A stretch of DNA of 64,000 bases from CALJDF01 sp038121105 (GCA_038121105.1 JAYONB010000007.1:124001-188000); one strand, 5' to 3'; shown: positions 43,854 through 53,780, numbered from the stretch's first letter. The notes: generated by a model from the letters alone, not told the origin. Made by a program: numbers and translations.

Positions 43854-45659
43854 TCAACGCCGCCCGAACAGCCGCTCAATATCAGGCAGCTGCAGTTCGA
43901 CATAGGTCGGGCGGCCATGATTGCACTGCCCGGAGTTCGGCGTGACTTCCATCTCGCGCAGAAGCGCGTTCATCTCGGCCGCCGTCATCCGTCTCCCCGC
44001 CCGAACCGACCCATGGCAAGCCATGGTGCTGCACACATCGTTGAGCCGTTCGGTCAATGCTGTCGTGTCGTCCAACTCGGCCAGGTCATCCGCAAGGTCG
44101 CGCACCAAACCTTGAATATCGACCTCGCCCAGCAGCGCGGGTTGTTCGCGCACCACCACCGCGCCAGCGCCGAACTGATCGATCACCAAACCCAATTCGG
44201 CCAGCTCGTCCGCGCGATCCAACACCCGGCCCACGGCCGCCTCGTCCATCTCCACCACTTCGGGGATCAACATGCCCTGCCGCGCGACGCCGTTCTGTAG
44301 CGCCTTCTTCATGCGCTCATAGACCAAGCGCTCATGTGCGGCATGCTGATCGACAACGATCAAGCCGTCGGCGGTCTGGGCCACGATATACGTCTGGTGT
44401 AGCTGCCCCACCGCTGCGCCAAGCGGGTAGGACGCTTCGGGCGCCTCCCCCAATCCAACCTCCGCCGGCCGTGCCGCCGGGGCGAATCCGTCGGGTTCCT
44501 CGCCCCGGGCCGGCATGCCAGGCGGCGCCTGATGCTGAAACGCGCTGGCCGCCTCGGACAGCCCGGTCCGCGACGTTCCCTCGGGACGGGCGCCATAGAA
44601 CGCGCCCTGCCCGCCCGGTCGAAATGCCGCCGCCGCCTCCGCAGCAACCGTCGAAGAGGCGCGATGTCCGGCCCCTGCCAGGGCGCGGCGTACCGTCGAA
44701 ACGATCAACCCGCGCACCAACGGCTCGTCGCGAAATCGGACTTCCGCCTTCGCGGGATGGACATTCACATCCACCGCCTCAGGCGGCACGGAAAGGAACA
44801 ACGCCACCACCGGGTGTCGGTGCCGCGCCATCAAGTCCTGATAGGCGCCACGCAGGGCACCGGTGAACAACCGGTCCCGCACCGGTCGTCCGTTGACGAA
44901 CAGATATTGCGCCTGGGCATTGCCCCGGTTCATCGTCGGCAACCCGGCGAACCCTGTCAGGCTGATTCCCTCGCGCTCGGCCTCAACGGACACGCTGTTG
45001 TCGACGAAATCGCGCCCCATGACGGCGGCAAGGCGGTCGCGCGCAGCCGCCTCACCGGTGGCCGCGGCGTAGCTGAAGATCTCTCGCGCCGCCTCACGCA
45101 AGCTGAACCCAATGGTCGGGTTCGCCATCGCCAAACGCTTTGTGGTTTCGGTGATCGCCGTCGTTTCGGACCGATCGGTTTTGAGGAACTTCAAGCGCGC
45201 TGGGGTGGCGAAGAAAAGGTCTCGTATTTCGATCCGGGTTCCACCGGGAAGAGAGTCGGGCTGGAGATCACCCAGCCGCCCGGCATCGACATGCAATTGC
45301 CAAGCTTCGTCCGCCCCTCGGGCGCGACTGGTAATCGTCATGCGGCTGACCGATCCGATCGACGGCAGCGCTTCGCCACGAAAACCCAGATGCGCGATCC
45401 GCACCAGATCGTCCTCGGGCAGCTTCGAGGTGGCATGCCGCTCGACCGCAAGCGCCAGCTCGTCCCGCGCCATGCCATGGCCGTTGTCGGTAATGATGAT
45501 TTGGTCTCGACCGGCCCCCGCGATGGCAACATCGATCTGCGTGGCGCCGGCGTCAATCGCGTTCTCGACAAGTTCCTTGACGACGCTTGCCGGACGCTCG
45601 ACGACCTCGCCCGCCGCAATGCGGTTGACGGTGCCTTCGGGCAGTCGACGGATCGTCAT
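43854..45659 (-). CDS. mutL: DNA mismatch repair protein MutL, endonuclease type
   Basis: MutL couples mismatch recognition by MutS to strand incision. The 601-residue protein has the GHKL ATPase at the N-terminus (IAAGEVVERPASVVKELVEN near 14, DNGHGM near 57, FRGEALPSI near 92). A proline/alanine-rich linker covers about 330-415. The C-terminal domain carries the metal motif DQHAAHERLVYE near 436, then ACHGSVRAG and GQCNHGRPT. These endonuclease motifs mark a MutL that cuts DNA itself, as in bacteria without MutH. The ATG overlaps the pgi stop (ATGA). Confidence 0.96.
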   Translation of the reverse strand: MTIRRLPEGTVNRIAAGEVVERPASVVKELVENAIDAGATQIDVAIAGAGRDQIIITDNGHGMARDELALAVERHATSKLPEDDLVRIAHLGFRGEALPSIGSVSRMTITSRARGADEAWQLHVDAGRLGDLQPDSLPGGTRIEIRDLFFATPARLKFLKTDRSETTAITETTKRLAMANPTIGFSLREAAREIFSYAAATGEAAARDRLAAVMGRDFVDNSVSVEAEREGISLTGFAGLPTMNRGNAQAQYLFVNGRPVRDRLFTGALRGAYQDLMARHRHPVVALFLSVPPEAVDVNVHPAKAEVRFRDEPLVRGLIVSTVRRALAGAGHRASSTVAAEAAAAFRPGGQGAFYGARPEGTSRTGLSEAASAFQHQAPPGMPARGEEPDGFAPAARPAEVGLGEAPEASYPLGAAVGQLHQTYIVAQTADGLIVVDQHAAHERLVYERMKKALQNGVARQGMLIPEVVEMDEAAVGRVLDRADELAELGLVIDQFGAGAVVVREQPALLGEVDIQGLVRDLADDLAELDDTTALTERLNDVCSTMACHGSVRAGRRMTAAEMNALLREMEVTPNSGQCNHGRPTYVELQLPDIERLFGRR

Positions 45660-46936
45660 AACTCTAGGGCGACCCGCCCCGTCCTGAGGTATTCGCGGGC
45701 GCGCACCTTGCCTTCGTCAACAGCCGGTTGGTCGAACGGGTTCACCCCAAGAAGATCCGCAGTGAGAATGGTCTCAAGCATGAAGTGCATAAACAACCCG
45801 CCCATCGCAGCCTCGTCGACGGCGGACAGCGTGATGACCCGAACGGGCCGCTTGTGCGCTACCAATGTCTCCACCGTCGCGCGTGCCGAAGCCGCCACAA
45901 TGTCGCCCGTCGACCGCCCGCCCAGATAGTCGAGCGCGGCGATTCCGGCGACCTGTTCCGGTGCAACCGTTAGACCCGTCCCTTGCGACGGCGGCAGGAG
46001 AACGGTGAAGACTTTGTCGGCGGGACCATCGAGATAAAGCTGCAACTGACTATGTTGATCCACCGGTCCGAGCGCGGTGACCGGCGTCATACCTCGTCCG
46101 TCCTTTCCCAGGCTCTCGGCCCAAAGCTGGGCATACCACTGGGTGAACCATCTCAAACGCTCGTCATAGGCCAACATAACGGAGATAGGCCGTCCGGCAC
46201 GGTAGTATCCCGCCACCAAAGCCGCGGCCTCTGCTGCGTCAGAACCGCCCAAAGCCACCGCCGCCCCCTGCCGGATTGCCGCAACGTCGAGGCCAAGGAT
46301 CAAGGCCGGCAACATGCCCACCAACGTCAGGACGGAGTACCGCCCTGCCACCGTCGACGGATGATCCAGAACGCGAAAGCCCCAGGACAGGGCGAGTGCG
46401 CGCAACGGGTGGCCTCCCGGGACCGCAATGCCCAGCACGCGATCCGCAAGCGCGGGGCGCCCAATCGCCGCTTCAAGACGCGGCAACACAACCAAGGCCT
46501 GCGCCATGACCTCTACCGTCGACCCCGACTTGGAGATAAACAGGAAACCTGTGCGCTTGAGATCCACGCGCTCCAAAACTTCTTCGAGGCGACCAGGTTG
46601 GAGGTTCGCCATCACGTGGAGTCGGCACCCTCGCCCCGGCAACGCCGTCGCAAGCGCCTTGGCCGCCAAACCCGACCCGCCGATCCCCAGCAATACGACA
46701 TCATCGAACCGGCGGCGAAAGTCCTCCGCAATGCGTTTCAAGTCGGCGAGATCATCCTCCGAATGGGCGGCGCCGATACAATCGAACGTGGCGTCGTCCC
46801 CCGCCGCCTCGCGGAGCGTCTCCAAGCGGACCGTCGCGCGCTCAAGGTCATTGACGAGCGCCAAAGAGGTCAACCCGGCCGACCCAATGGAGTCGGCATA
46901 GCAGTGGCGCGTGGCGTGAACGAAGGGTGGGCGCAT
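45656..46936 (-). CDS. Glucose-6-phosphate isomerase-like protein
   Basis: The 426-residue protein is of the phosphoglucose isomerase family, which interconverts glucose 6-phosphate and fructose 6-phosphate. Family features are LLGIGGSGLAAKALA near residue 81, LFISKSGSTVEVMAQ near 130 (sugar-phosphate loop) and VTALGPVDQHSQLQLYLDGP near 295 with the catalytic histidine. It is shorter than the 550-residue enterobacterial enzyme and closer to the compact bacterial forms. The ATG at 46936 is used; an in-frame TTG at 46975 is possible. It overlaps mutL by four bases. Confidence 0.9.
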   Translation of the reverse strand: MRPPFVHATRHCYADSIGSAGLTSLALVNDLERATVRLETLREAAGDDATFDCIGAAHSEDDLADLKRIAEDFRRRFDDVVLLGIGGSGLAAKALATALPGRGCRLHVMANLQPGRLEEVLERVDLKRTGFLFISKSGSTVEVMAQALVVLPRLEAAIGRPALADRVLGIAVPGGHPLRALALSWGFRVLDHPSTVAGRYSVLTLVGMLPALILGLDVAAIRQGAAVALGGSDAAEAAALVAGYYRAGRPISVMLAYDERLRWFTQWYAQLWAESLGKDGRGMTPVTALGPVDQHSQLQLYLDGPADKVFTVLLPPSQGTGLTVAPEQVAGIAALDYLGGRSTGDIVAASARATVETLVAHKRPVRVITLSAVDEAAMGGLFMHFMLETILTADLLGVNPFDQPAVDEGKVRAREYLRTGRVALEL

Positions 46937-46987
46937 GGGTGGCGCCAAACTAGCAGAGCAGAAACGCCGGTCCAACGACCACTGGAC

Positions 46988-48334
46988 CTAAGGCGTGGTT
47001 TCAACGCCCTCGGGGTCGCCGACGACAACGACCGACATCGCATCGACGTCCAGCAGCCGGCGGGCAACCCTTTTGACATCGTTGAGCGTCACTTGGTTTA
47101 CCAAGCCGGCGCGGCGATCGAGATAATCGATACCAAGGTCCAATACCTGGAGGGTCACCAACATATTTGCGATCCGGGCGTTGCTGGTCAGGCTAAGAGG
47201 AAAAGCGCCGGTGGTATAGGTCTTGGCCGCCTCCAGTTCAGCGGCGGTAATACCCTCGCGAGCGATTTTGTCGATTTCATCGCGGATTAGCGAAAGCGAT
47301 TCGGCGAGTTGACCGTTCTGGGTGCCGACACCTCCCAGGACCAGACCGGAATGCTCATAGGGCACTACCGCGCTGTAGACCGAGTAGGCGAGGCCGCGTT
47401 TTTCCCGTATCTCTGCGTAAAGGCGCGACGTAAAACTGCCACCCCCCAAGACCCGGTTCATGAGCGCCGCCGCGAAATAGTCCGGATCGTTTCGCTTGAT
47501 CCCAGGCATGGCCCAGATCAGGACGCTTTGCGGGATAGGTTGTCTGATGACTTCAACGCCGCCCCTGGCGGCAGGAACGACCTCAGGCACAACGATCCCG
47601 TTCGCCGCCGTCGCAGGTAGATCGCCAAAGGTCTCATCGAGCAAGTTCGCAAGGCGTGATGCCGAAATATCACCCACCACGCCCACGATAAGATTCTCTT
47701 TCGCGAACCTTCGGCCAACGAAGGTACGAAGGTCTTCGACGGAGACCGCAGCGACCGAGTCAGGTATGCCACGGGTTGGGCGCCCGTAAGGGTGATCGGG
47801 ATAGATTTTCTTGAAAAGAGTCCGGCCGGCAATTGTATTGGGGTTCTGGGCACGCGATCGAATGCCGGTAATAACCTGGGATCGAATCCGTTCGACCGGC
47901 TCGGGGTCGAAGCGCGGCTGCGTCAACGAAAGCCGCAATAGACGAAATGCCTCGTCGGTATTTTCGGTAAGGGTTCGCAGGCTTCCGCTGAACCCGTCGC
48001 GACCGGCGTCATAGGACAGAGAAATCGCGAGTTCCTCAAGCCGGGCCTGGAAGGCTTGCGAATCGAGATCGCCTGCCCCTTCATCAAGCAAGCCGGACAA
48101 AAGATTCGCCAAACCCTCCTTGCCGGCGGGATCGAGCGACGCCCCGCCGCGGAAATAGACCTCGACCGCCAAGATCGGGATCGAGGGCTCCTCGACCAGC
48201 CAAGCCGTGATCCCGCCTGGGGAACGCACCTCTTGAATTTCTGCCGCCCACGCGGGCCCGGCGGACCACCACACACTCAGTGCGACGAACAGGAAGGCGC
48301 TGCGCACCACGGCCTTCATCGAACCAACACCCAT
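46988..48334 (-). CDS. M16-family protein, zinc motif missing (inactive subunit)
   Basis: The 448-residue M16 homologue has a signal peptide (about residues 1-29). At the place of the HxxEH zinc motif it reads GLANLLSGLLDEGAG, so it cannot bind zinc as a classical M16 peptidase. The C-terminal half keeps the R/Y pair region, SRLYAEIREKRGLAYSVYS, needed for substrate binding. It is therefore the non-catalytic partner of the adjacent M16 gene in a periplasmic heterodimer. Its ATG shares a base with that gene's stop (TAATG). Confidence 0.9.
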   Translation of the reverse strand: MGVGSMKAVVRSAFLFVALSVWWSAGPAWAAEIQEVRSPGGITAWLVEEPSIPILAVEVYFRGGASLDPAGKEGLANLLSGLLDEGAGDLDSQAFQARLEELAISLSYDAGRDGFSGSLRTLTENTDEAFRLLRLSLTQPRFDPEPVERIRSQVITGIRSRAQNPNTIAGRTLFKKIYPDHPYGRPTRGIPDSVAAVSVEDLRTFVGRRFAKENLIVGVVGDISASRLANLLDETFGDLPATAANGIVVPEVVPAARGGVEVIRQPIPQSVLIWAMPGIKRNDPDYFAAALMNRVLGGGSFTSRLYAEIREKRGLAYSVYSAVVPYEHSGLVLGGVGTQNGQLAESLSLIRDEIDKIAREGITAAELEAAKTYTTGAFPLSLTSNARIANMLVTLQVLDLGIDYLDRRAGLVNQVTLNDVKRVARRLLDVDAMSVVVVGDPEGVETTP

Positions 48335-49707
48335 TAGCTTGGCTGCCGCGTTCGGAGGATACCGGTCACCGACCGGCGCTTCTCGAAGACATACCGAGCC
48401 GCGGCATTGACGTCGTCGAGGGTGACCGCCCTGACGCGATCGGGCCAGCTCTCGGCATCTTCGATGCTGCGTCCGTTGGTCAGCGCTTCGCCGAAAATCC
48501 GGGCGGCGCCCTGAACATCGTCTCGCGCATAGATCGCCTGGGCGAGGAGGAATTTCTTGGTGCGGTCGAGCTCGTCCTGCGTAACGCCATTGTCGACCAC
48601 ATCTTCGATCAGCGCTTCCATCCGCGCTTCGATGTCGTCCAACGTGGCGTCGCCACGCGGCACGGCAAACAAAAAGAACTGACTGGGCCCGACATCGGTT
48701 GCAGAATAGAACGCACTCGCCCTGACTGCGATCTGAGTGTCGATCACCATGTTGCGGTATAGCCGGCTGGTCGACCGGCCACCCAAGATTTGGGCGAGCA
48801 GTTGAAGCGGCAAAGCGTGTTGGGTCTCGCCCCACTGGTAACTCGGCGCCAAATAGGAACGGCGCCAGGTATCTTGGGTGACCTGAGGGTGAAACATCTC
48901 AAGTCGCCGCGCCGCGAGCTGCGGCGGCTCTTTCGGTCTGTTACGCACTGGCTGTGCCCGCTGCGGGATCACGCCGTAGTATTTTTCGGCCAGTGGTTTC
49001 AGCTCTTCGAGCGTGACGTCGCCGGCGACGATTAAGATCGCGTTGTTTGGCGTGTAGTAGGTCCGGTACCAGTCGAGAGCGTCGTCCAGGGTCAGTTCGC
49101 GAATTTCGTTCTCCCAACCGATCACGGGAATCCTATATGGGTAAGCAATGTACTGCGCCGCATTCATTTGTTCGAAGAACAACCCGTTCGGCGTGTTATC
49201 AACCCGCGAACTCCGTTCTTCCAAAATGACCTTGCGCTCGGCAAGTACTTGCGCCTCGGTCAAGGTGAGGTTGGTCATGCGATCGGCCTCTAGCCGCATC
49301 ACGGTTTCCAGTCGATCAGCCGCCACAGTTTGGAAATAGCCGGTGTAGTCGTAGGACGTGAAGGCGTTCTCCCGCCCACCGTTGCGAGTCACGACCTCGG
49401 AAAATTCACCTGCCGGCACATCCCGCGTGCCCTTGAACATAAGATGCTCGAGAAAATGAGCGATCCCCGACTTGCCGATCGGTTCGTCGGCCGATCCGGC
49501 GCGGTACCAGATCATCTGAGTGACTACCGGCGCGCGGTGATCTTCGATCAAAACAACTTGCAGCCCGTTCTCAAGAACGAATGTCTTGGGGTCGAACAGG
49601 CCGGCCACGGCAGAGCCTCGGGCCATGAACACGACCACGAGAGCCACGAGCAGGACGACAATACGGTGGCGATTCCGCAGGCGTTGGCGGTGGAAAAGGC
49701 TGAACAT
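48334..49707 (-). CDS. M16-family zinc peptidase, catalytic subunit
   Basis: The 457-residue peptidase has an N-terminal signal or anchor helix (about residues 16-35) and the inverted zinc motif HFLEH at 84-88, with the third ligand glutamate near 164 in LEADRM. NGGRENAFTSYDYTGYFQ near 109 is typical of M16B enzymes. The protein lies in the conserved ribF-ileS-lspA-DUF3035 neighbourhood and probably digests peptides in the periplasm. It is co-translated with the inactive homologue downstream. Confidence 0.92.
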   Translation of the reverse strand: MFSLFHRQRLRNRHRIVVLLVALVVVFMARGSAVAGLFDPKTFVLENGLQVVLIEDHRAPVVTQMIWYRAGSADEPIGKSGIAHFLEHLMFKGTRDVPAGEFSEVVTRNGGRENAFTSYDYTGYFQTVAADRLETVMRLEADRMTNLTLTEAQVLAERKVILEERSSRVDNTPNGLFFEQMNAAQYIAYPYRIPVIGWENEIRELTLDDALDWYRTYYTPNNAILIVAGDVTLEELKPLAEKYYGVIPQRAQPVRNRPKEPPQLAARRLEMFHPQVTQDTWRRSYLAPSYQWGETQHALPLQLLAQILGGRSTSRLYRNMVIDTQIAVRASAFYSATDVGPSQFFLFAVPRGDATLDDIEARMEALIEDVVDNGVTQDELDRTKKFLLAQAIYARDDVQGAARIFGEALTNGRSIEDAESWPDRVRAVTLDDVNAAARYVFEKRRSVTGILRTRQPS

Positions 49708-49786
49708 GTCCCTAGGTAGTCATGCCGACCGGCACGTTGCAAGGGGCCAGTGCGGCGGGAACGGTCACATGATAGTCAGGCCGGGG

Positions 49787-50362
49787 TTAAAACACCCCAG
49801 ACAGGATCGATCGACTCTTGCGGCGAATGATCGGCGTTTCCTGTTCGCTTGCGCCCGTATTGGCGGCAGAATCCTGCTGGCGAAGCCGACGCTCTTCTTC
49901 CGTGGGATTGACCACCTCGGCATCATCATCGTCGGGTCGAACGCGATCGAGCAAGCGGTCCACGAAACCGCCCTCTCGCTCGGCCAGTTGGGTGGTTTCT
50001 TCGTTCAGGACTCTGCGAATGTCGGGATCGGCATCCTGAGCACGCGCCACCTGCAGCAGGGCCACCTCGCCCGGGGTGCGGGCCGCCCCCGGCGCGGCCT
50101 GAGAGTCGCCCACAAGTGCCGCTTGGGCGCGGGTCGTCGGGTTCTGCTCTTGGGGGCGTGGCGCACCGGGCTGTGGGGGGCGCAAGTTGAAGTCGGGCGG
50201 AATAGTCAATGGCGCTTTGCTGACAACGGTGAACTCGTCAGGCGGCTCGGGATCAAGGCCCAGCGTGCGGCTGGCATTCGAACAGGCTGCCATTGCCAAA
50301 GCGGCCAGGACGAGCGTTGCCGCGGTGAGGTGTGGTTTAGGGTTACTTATGGTCATCTCCAT
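49787..50362 (-). CDS. DUF3035 lipoprotein
   Basis: The 191-residue protein begins with a lipoprotein signal ending LAALAMAAC (lipobox cysteine near residue 27), so it is lipid-anchored outside the inner membrane. It has the DUF3035 core, EFTVVSKAPLTIPPDFNLRPP, followed by Pro/Gln-rich and acidic coil regions. Its function is unknown; the family is confined to this neighbourhood after lspA. The ATG at 50362 overlaps lspA by 20 bases and has GGGA 7 bases ahead. Fittingly, LspA is the peptidase that would cut its signal. Confidence 0.88.
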   Translation of the reverse strand: MEMTISNPKPHLTAATLVLAALAMAACSNASRTLGLDPEPPDEFTVVSKAPLTIPPDFNLRPPQPGAPRPQEQNPTTRAQAALVGDSQAAPGAARTPGEVALLQVARAQDADPDIRRVLNEETTQLAEREGGFVDRLLDRVRPDDDDAEVVNPTEEERRLRQQDSAANTGASEQETPIIRRKSRSILSGVF

Positions 50363-50825
50363 CGGCTGTCCCGCGGGATCGGAAGAACAGGCCCTCTGCC
50401 AAGATCATAACGACGCCGACGACGATTGCCGAGTCGGCGGCATTGAACGCCGGCCAATGATACCCCGCGACGTGGAAGTCGAGGAAGTCCACAACGGCGC
50501 CATGGGCGATCCGATCGATCGTATTGCCCAACGCGCCGCCAATGACCCCGCCAAGCGCCACCGCGAGCCACCGTGTCTCCGCACGGCGCATCCAGACCAC
50601 AAGCGCGATGGCGATCACGATGGCCAAAGCGCTGAACACCCATCGTCCCCAAACCGGGCTCTGGAACAGACTGAAGCTGATCCCGGGGTTGAACGTCAAA
50701 ACGAGGTTGAAGAACCCGGTGACCGCAAAACCGGTGCCCGCTTCGATCGCGCCAAGAATCCAAAGCTTGGTGACTTGATCGACCACGACCACAACGGCGG
50801 CCACGGGCAACCCAACCCGCAGCAT
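50343..50825 (-). CDS. lspA: Lipoprotein signal peptidase
   Basis: LspA cleaves prolipoprotein signal peptides in the inner membrane. The 160-residue protein has four membrane helices and both catalytic aspartates: in GNTIDRIAHGAVVDFLDFH near residue 105 and FNAADSAIVVG near 128. DQVTKLW near residue 17 and FNPGISFSLF near 50 are also conserved. Its ATG at 50825 shares one base with the ileS stop (TGATG); the longer upstream frame lies within ileS. Confidence 0.95.
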   Translation of the reverse strand: MLRVGLPVAAVVVVVDQVTKLWILGAIEAGTGFAVTGFFNLVLTFNPGISFSLFQSPVWGRWVFSALAIVIAIALVVWMRRAETRWLAVALGGVIGGALGNTIDRIAHGAVVDFLDFHVAGYHWPAFNAADSAIVVGVVMILAEGLFFRSRGTADGDDHK

Positions 50826-53671
50826 CAGGCAGCTTGCTCGTTTAAGCCGGCTACGACATCCGCACAGCGACCGCATAGATCGTTATCGGCCTCGGGATCG
50901 GTCGCAACTTCAGGCAGAACCTTCCAGCAACGCTGGCACTTCCCGCCCTCGGCCATCGCCGGCACCACGGCAATACCCGGCACCTCGTCCAGACGATAGG
51001 CGTCCGTCGGCGGCGCATCGGCCACCAGCGAAAGTGCCGAGGTAATACAAAGTTGCGCGAGATCGATATCGGCACACGCCGCAACGGTTTCTCGATCGGC
51101 ATAAACCGTTGGCGCCGCTTGCAGCGACGATCCGATCCGCTTTTCGCGACGCTCGATCTCCAAAGCACCGGTGACGACCCGACGGAGTTGCCGGATTTTT
51201 TCCCATTTGTCGGCAAGCGCGTCGTTTTGCCAGTCGGCCGGGATCGCCGGGAACATCTGCAAATGCACGCTCTCGTCTTCAGGGTACCGAGCAAGCCACG
51301 CTTCTTCGGCGGTGAAACAGATAAAGGGCGCGAACCACGTCGTCAGGCAGCGAAACAGCTGATCGAGCACCGTACGTGCCGCACGCCGCACGACCGATTC
51401 GGCTGCGTCGCAGTAGAACGTGTCCTTGCGGATATCGAAATAGAACGCCGACAAATCGTTGGTGCAGAAGTTGTAAAGCTGCACGTACATGTCGTGGAAG
51501 TCGAAGGCATCACAGCATTGGCGTACGTGACGATCCAGCGCCCACAGCCGATGCAACACCCAGCGCTCCAGGTCCGGCATCTCTTCCATCGGCAAGCGCT
51601 CGTCCTCGCCGAAGCCCGCGAGGTTGCCTAGCATGTAACGCATCGTGTTGCGCAGCTTGCGATAGGCGTCGACCTGCCGTTTGACGATTTCATCGCCAAT
51701 ACGCAGGTCGTCGGTATAGTCGGACCCGACGACCCAGAGCCGAAGAATGTCGGCCCCGCTTTGGTTTGCTATATCGAGCGGGCTCACAACGTTGCCCAGC
51801 GACTTGGACATCTTCCGCCCTTCGCCATCCATGACAAAGCCATGGGTCAGGACCGATTCGTAAGGCGCCCGCCCGCGCGTTCCGCATGACTCGAGCAACG
51901 AAGAATGGAACCAACCCCGGTGCTGGTCCGAACCTTCCAGGTAGAGCGACGCCGGCCACTGCAAATCGGGCCGCTGTTCGAGGACGAAGCTATGGGTCGA
52001 ACCCGAGTCGAACCACACATCGACGATATCGGAGACTTTTTCGTAGTCCGCTGGATCGTGGTCGTCGCCCAAGAATCCAGCGCCATCCTCGTCGAGGAAC
52101 CAGGCATCGGCGCCGCGCTCCTCGAAAGCTGCCGCGATCCGATCGTTGACGCGTTCGTCGCGCAGCGGCTCACCCGTCTTGCGGTTGACGAAGACGGTGA
52201 TGGGCACGCCCCAGGCGCGCTGGCGCGAGATCACCCATTCCGGGCGATGCTCGATCATCGAACGGATACGGTTTCGACCTTGGTCGGGAACCCAACGGAC
52301 TTCGTCGATCGCCTTTAGCGCTTTCGCGCGGAGGTCGTTAGTCGACATGCTGATGAACCACTGTGGCGTATTGCGAAAGATGACCGGCGCCTTGGACCGC
52401 CACGAGTGCGGATATTGGTGTACCAAGGATCCCGTCGCGAATAAGCCGCCGTAAGTTTCTAGCGCCTCGATCACAACCCGGTTGGCATCGCCCTCTTTGC
52501 CGCTCGGATGCAGAATCTTGTGCCCTGCAAAGAGCGGCACGTCTTCGACATACACCCCTTGAGCATTCACGGTTTCAGGTACGGCGATGCCGTGTCTTTG
52601 ACCCAGGTCGTAGTCGTCCGCGCCGTGGCCCGGCGCTATGTGGACGAACCCGGTGCCTTGATCGGTCACCACAAAATCGCCGGCAAGGGCCGGGACGGGA
52701 AAATCATACCCATGATCGGCAAACGGATGTCGCGCAACCACACCTTCGAGGTCGCGTCCGGGAAACGGTGCCGAGAGGGCCCATTCGGTGATGCCCGCCT
52801 CGGTCTTCACAGCGTCGGCAAGCGCCGCGGCGATGACGACCTTTTCGCCCGGCACCGCGGTACTGCCGTCGGCGACGGCGCCTACCTCGGCCACGAGATA
52901 GTCGATGTCGGCACCAAAAGCGATCGCCCGATTGCCCGGCAAGGTCCAGGGCGTCGTCGTCCAAATGACAATGCTCGCGCCGTTCAACTCCGGCTTTCCC
53001 GCGCTGTCGGCCACGGCAAAGCGAACCATGACCGTCGTCGACGTATGGTCGTGGTACTCGACCTCCGCCTCGGCCAGCGCCGTTTGTTCGACGACCGACC
53101 ACATCACCGGCTTGGAGCCCTTGTAGAGCCCGCCATTCATCAGGAACTTGCAGATTTCGCGCGCGATCTGAGCCTCGGCTTTGAAGGCCATGGTCGAGTA
53201 GTAGTTGCTCCAGTCGCCGACGACGCCCAGACGTTTGAACTGGTCGGCTTGGACGCCGATCCACTTCTCGGCAAATTCGCGGCATTCTTGCCGGAATTGG
53301 GCGACCGGCACTTCGTCTTTGTTCTTCCCGGCCTTGCGATAGTTCTGTTCGACCTGCCATTCGATCGGCAAGCCGTGGCAGTCCCAACCCGGCACGTAGT
53401 TCGCATCCTTGCCCATCATTTGCTGCGAGCGATTAACGACATCCTTGAGCACCTTGTTCAACGCGGTGCCCATGTGAAGGTGGCCATTCGCGTACGGCGG
53501 CCCGTCGTGCAGGATGAATTTCTCGCGGCCCTTGCTCTGTTCGCGCAAGCGTTCGTAGAGCTTCATTTCGGCCCAGCGCTCAAGGAACGCCGGCTCCCGT
53601 TTCGGCAAGCCGGCACGCATCGGAAAATCCGTCTCGGGCAGGAAGACGGTCGATTTATAGTCTTTAGACAT
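50825..53671 (-). CDS. ileS: Isoleucyl-tRNA synthetase
   Basis: IleS charges tRNA-Ile. The 948-residue class I synthetase has the HIGH-type motif in PYANGHLHMGTALNKVL near residue 58, the editing domain (CP1) with the TTPWTLPGN block near 236, and the KMSKS loop in GRKMSKSLGNV near 615. The C-terminal zinc finger has CQRCW and CGRC pairs near 906-935. It is in the ribF-ileS-lspA order usual for proteobacteria. The upstream spacer holds a short frame with isoleucine codons (see the regulatory entry at 53699). Confidence 0.97.
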   Translation of the reverse strand: MSKDYKSTVFLPETDFPMRAGLPKREPAFLERWAEMKLYERLREQSKGREKFILHDGPPYANGHLHMGTALNKVLKDVVNRSQQMMGKDANYVPGWDCHGLPIEWQVEQNYRKAGKNKDEVPVAQFRQECREFAEKWIGVQADQFKRLGVVGDWSNYYSTMAFKAEAQIAREICKFLMNGGLYKGSKPVMWSVVEQTALAEAEVEYHDHTSTTVMVRFAVADSAGKPELNGASIVIWTTTPWTLPGNRAIAFGADIDYLVAEVGAVADGSTAVPGEKVVIAAALADAVKTEAGITEWALSAPFPGRDLEGVVARHPFADHGYDFPVPALAGDFVVTDQGTGFVHIAPGHGADDYDLGQRHGIAVPETVNAQGVYVEDVPLFAGHKILHPSGKEGDANRVVIEALETYGGLFATGSLVHQYPHSWRSKAPVIFRNTPQWFISMSTNDLRAKALKAIDEVRWVPDQGRNRIRSMIEHRPEWVISRQRAWGVPITVFVNRKTGEPLRDERVNDRIAAAFEERGADAWFLDEDGAGFLGDDHDPADYEKVSDIVDVWFDSGSTHSFVLEQRPDLQWPASLYLEGSDQHRGWFHSSLLESCGTRGRAPYESVLTHGFVMDGEGRKMSKSLGNVVSPLDIANQSGADILRLWVVGSDYTDDLRIGDEIVKRQVDAYRKLRNTMRYMLGNLAGFGEDERLPMEEMPDLERWVLHRLWALDRHVRQCCDAFDFHDMYVQLYNFCTNDLSAFYFDIRKDTFYCDAAESVVRRAARTVLDQLFRCLTTWFAPFICFTAEEAWLARYPEDESVHLQMFPAIPADWQNDALADKWEKIRQLRRVVTGALEIERREKRIGSSLQAAPTVYADRETVAACADIDLAQLCITSALSLVADAPPTDAYRLDEVPGIAVVPAMAEGGKCQRCWKVLPEVATDPEADNDLCGRCADVVAGLNEQAA

Positions 53672-53698
53672 CAGAAGAATGGATTCCAGTTAGGGTAA

Positions 53699-53780
53699 GA
53701 AAACGGCAGACGCGGACCGGCCTCGACTAGAGTGCCGGGGTGATAATTCGCGGAATTAGTTGCCGATTTTGCCTGGACAT
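53699..53780 (-). promoter_or_regulatory. Possible isoleucine leader peptide and hairpin upstream of ileS
   Basis: A frame from ATG 53780 to TAG 53727 encodes MSRQNRQLIPRIITPAL, with three isoleucine codons (ATT, ATT, ATC) out of 17. The RNA of the same stretch can fold with CCGGC/GCCGG and CTC/GAG around the stop codon, then outer CGCG/CGCG and CGGCA/TGCCG pairs separated by loops, followed by TTTTC (53704-53700). No ribosome-binding site is seen and the hairpin is interrupted, so this is a weak candidate for attenuation. Confidence 0.25.
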
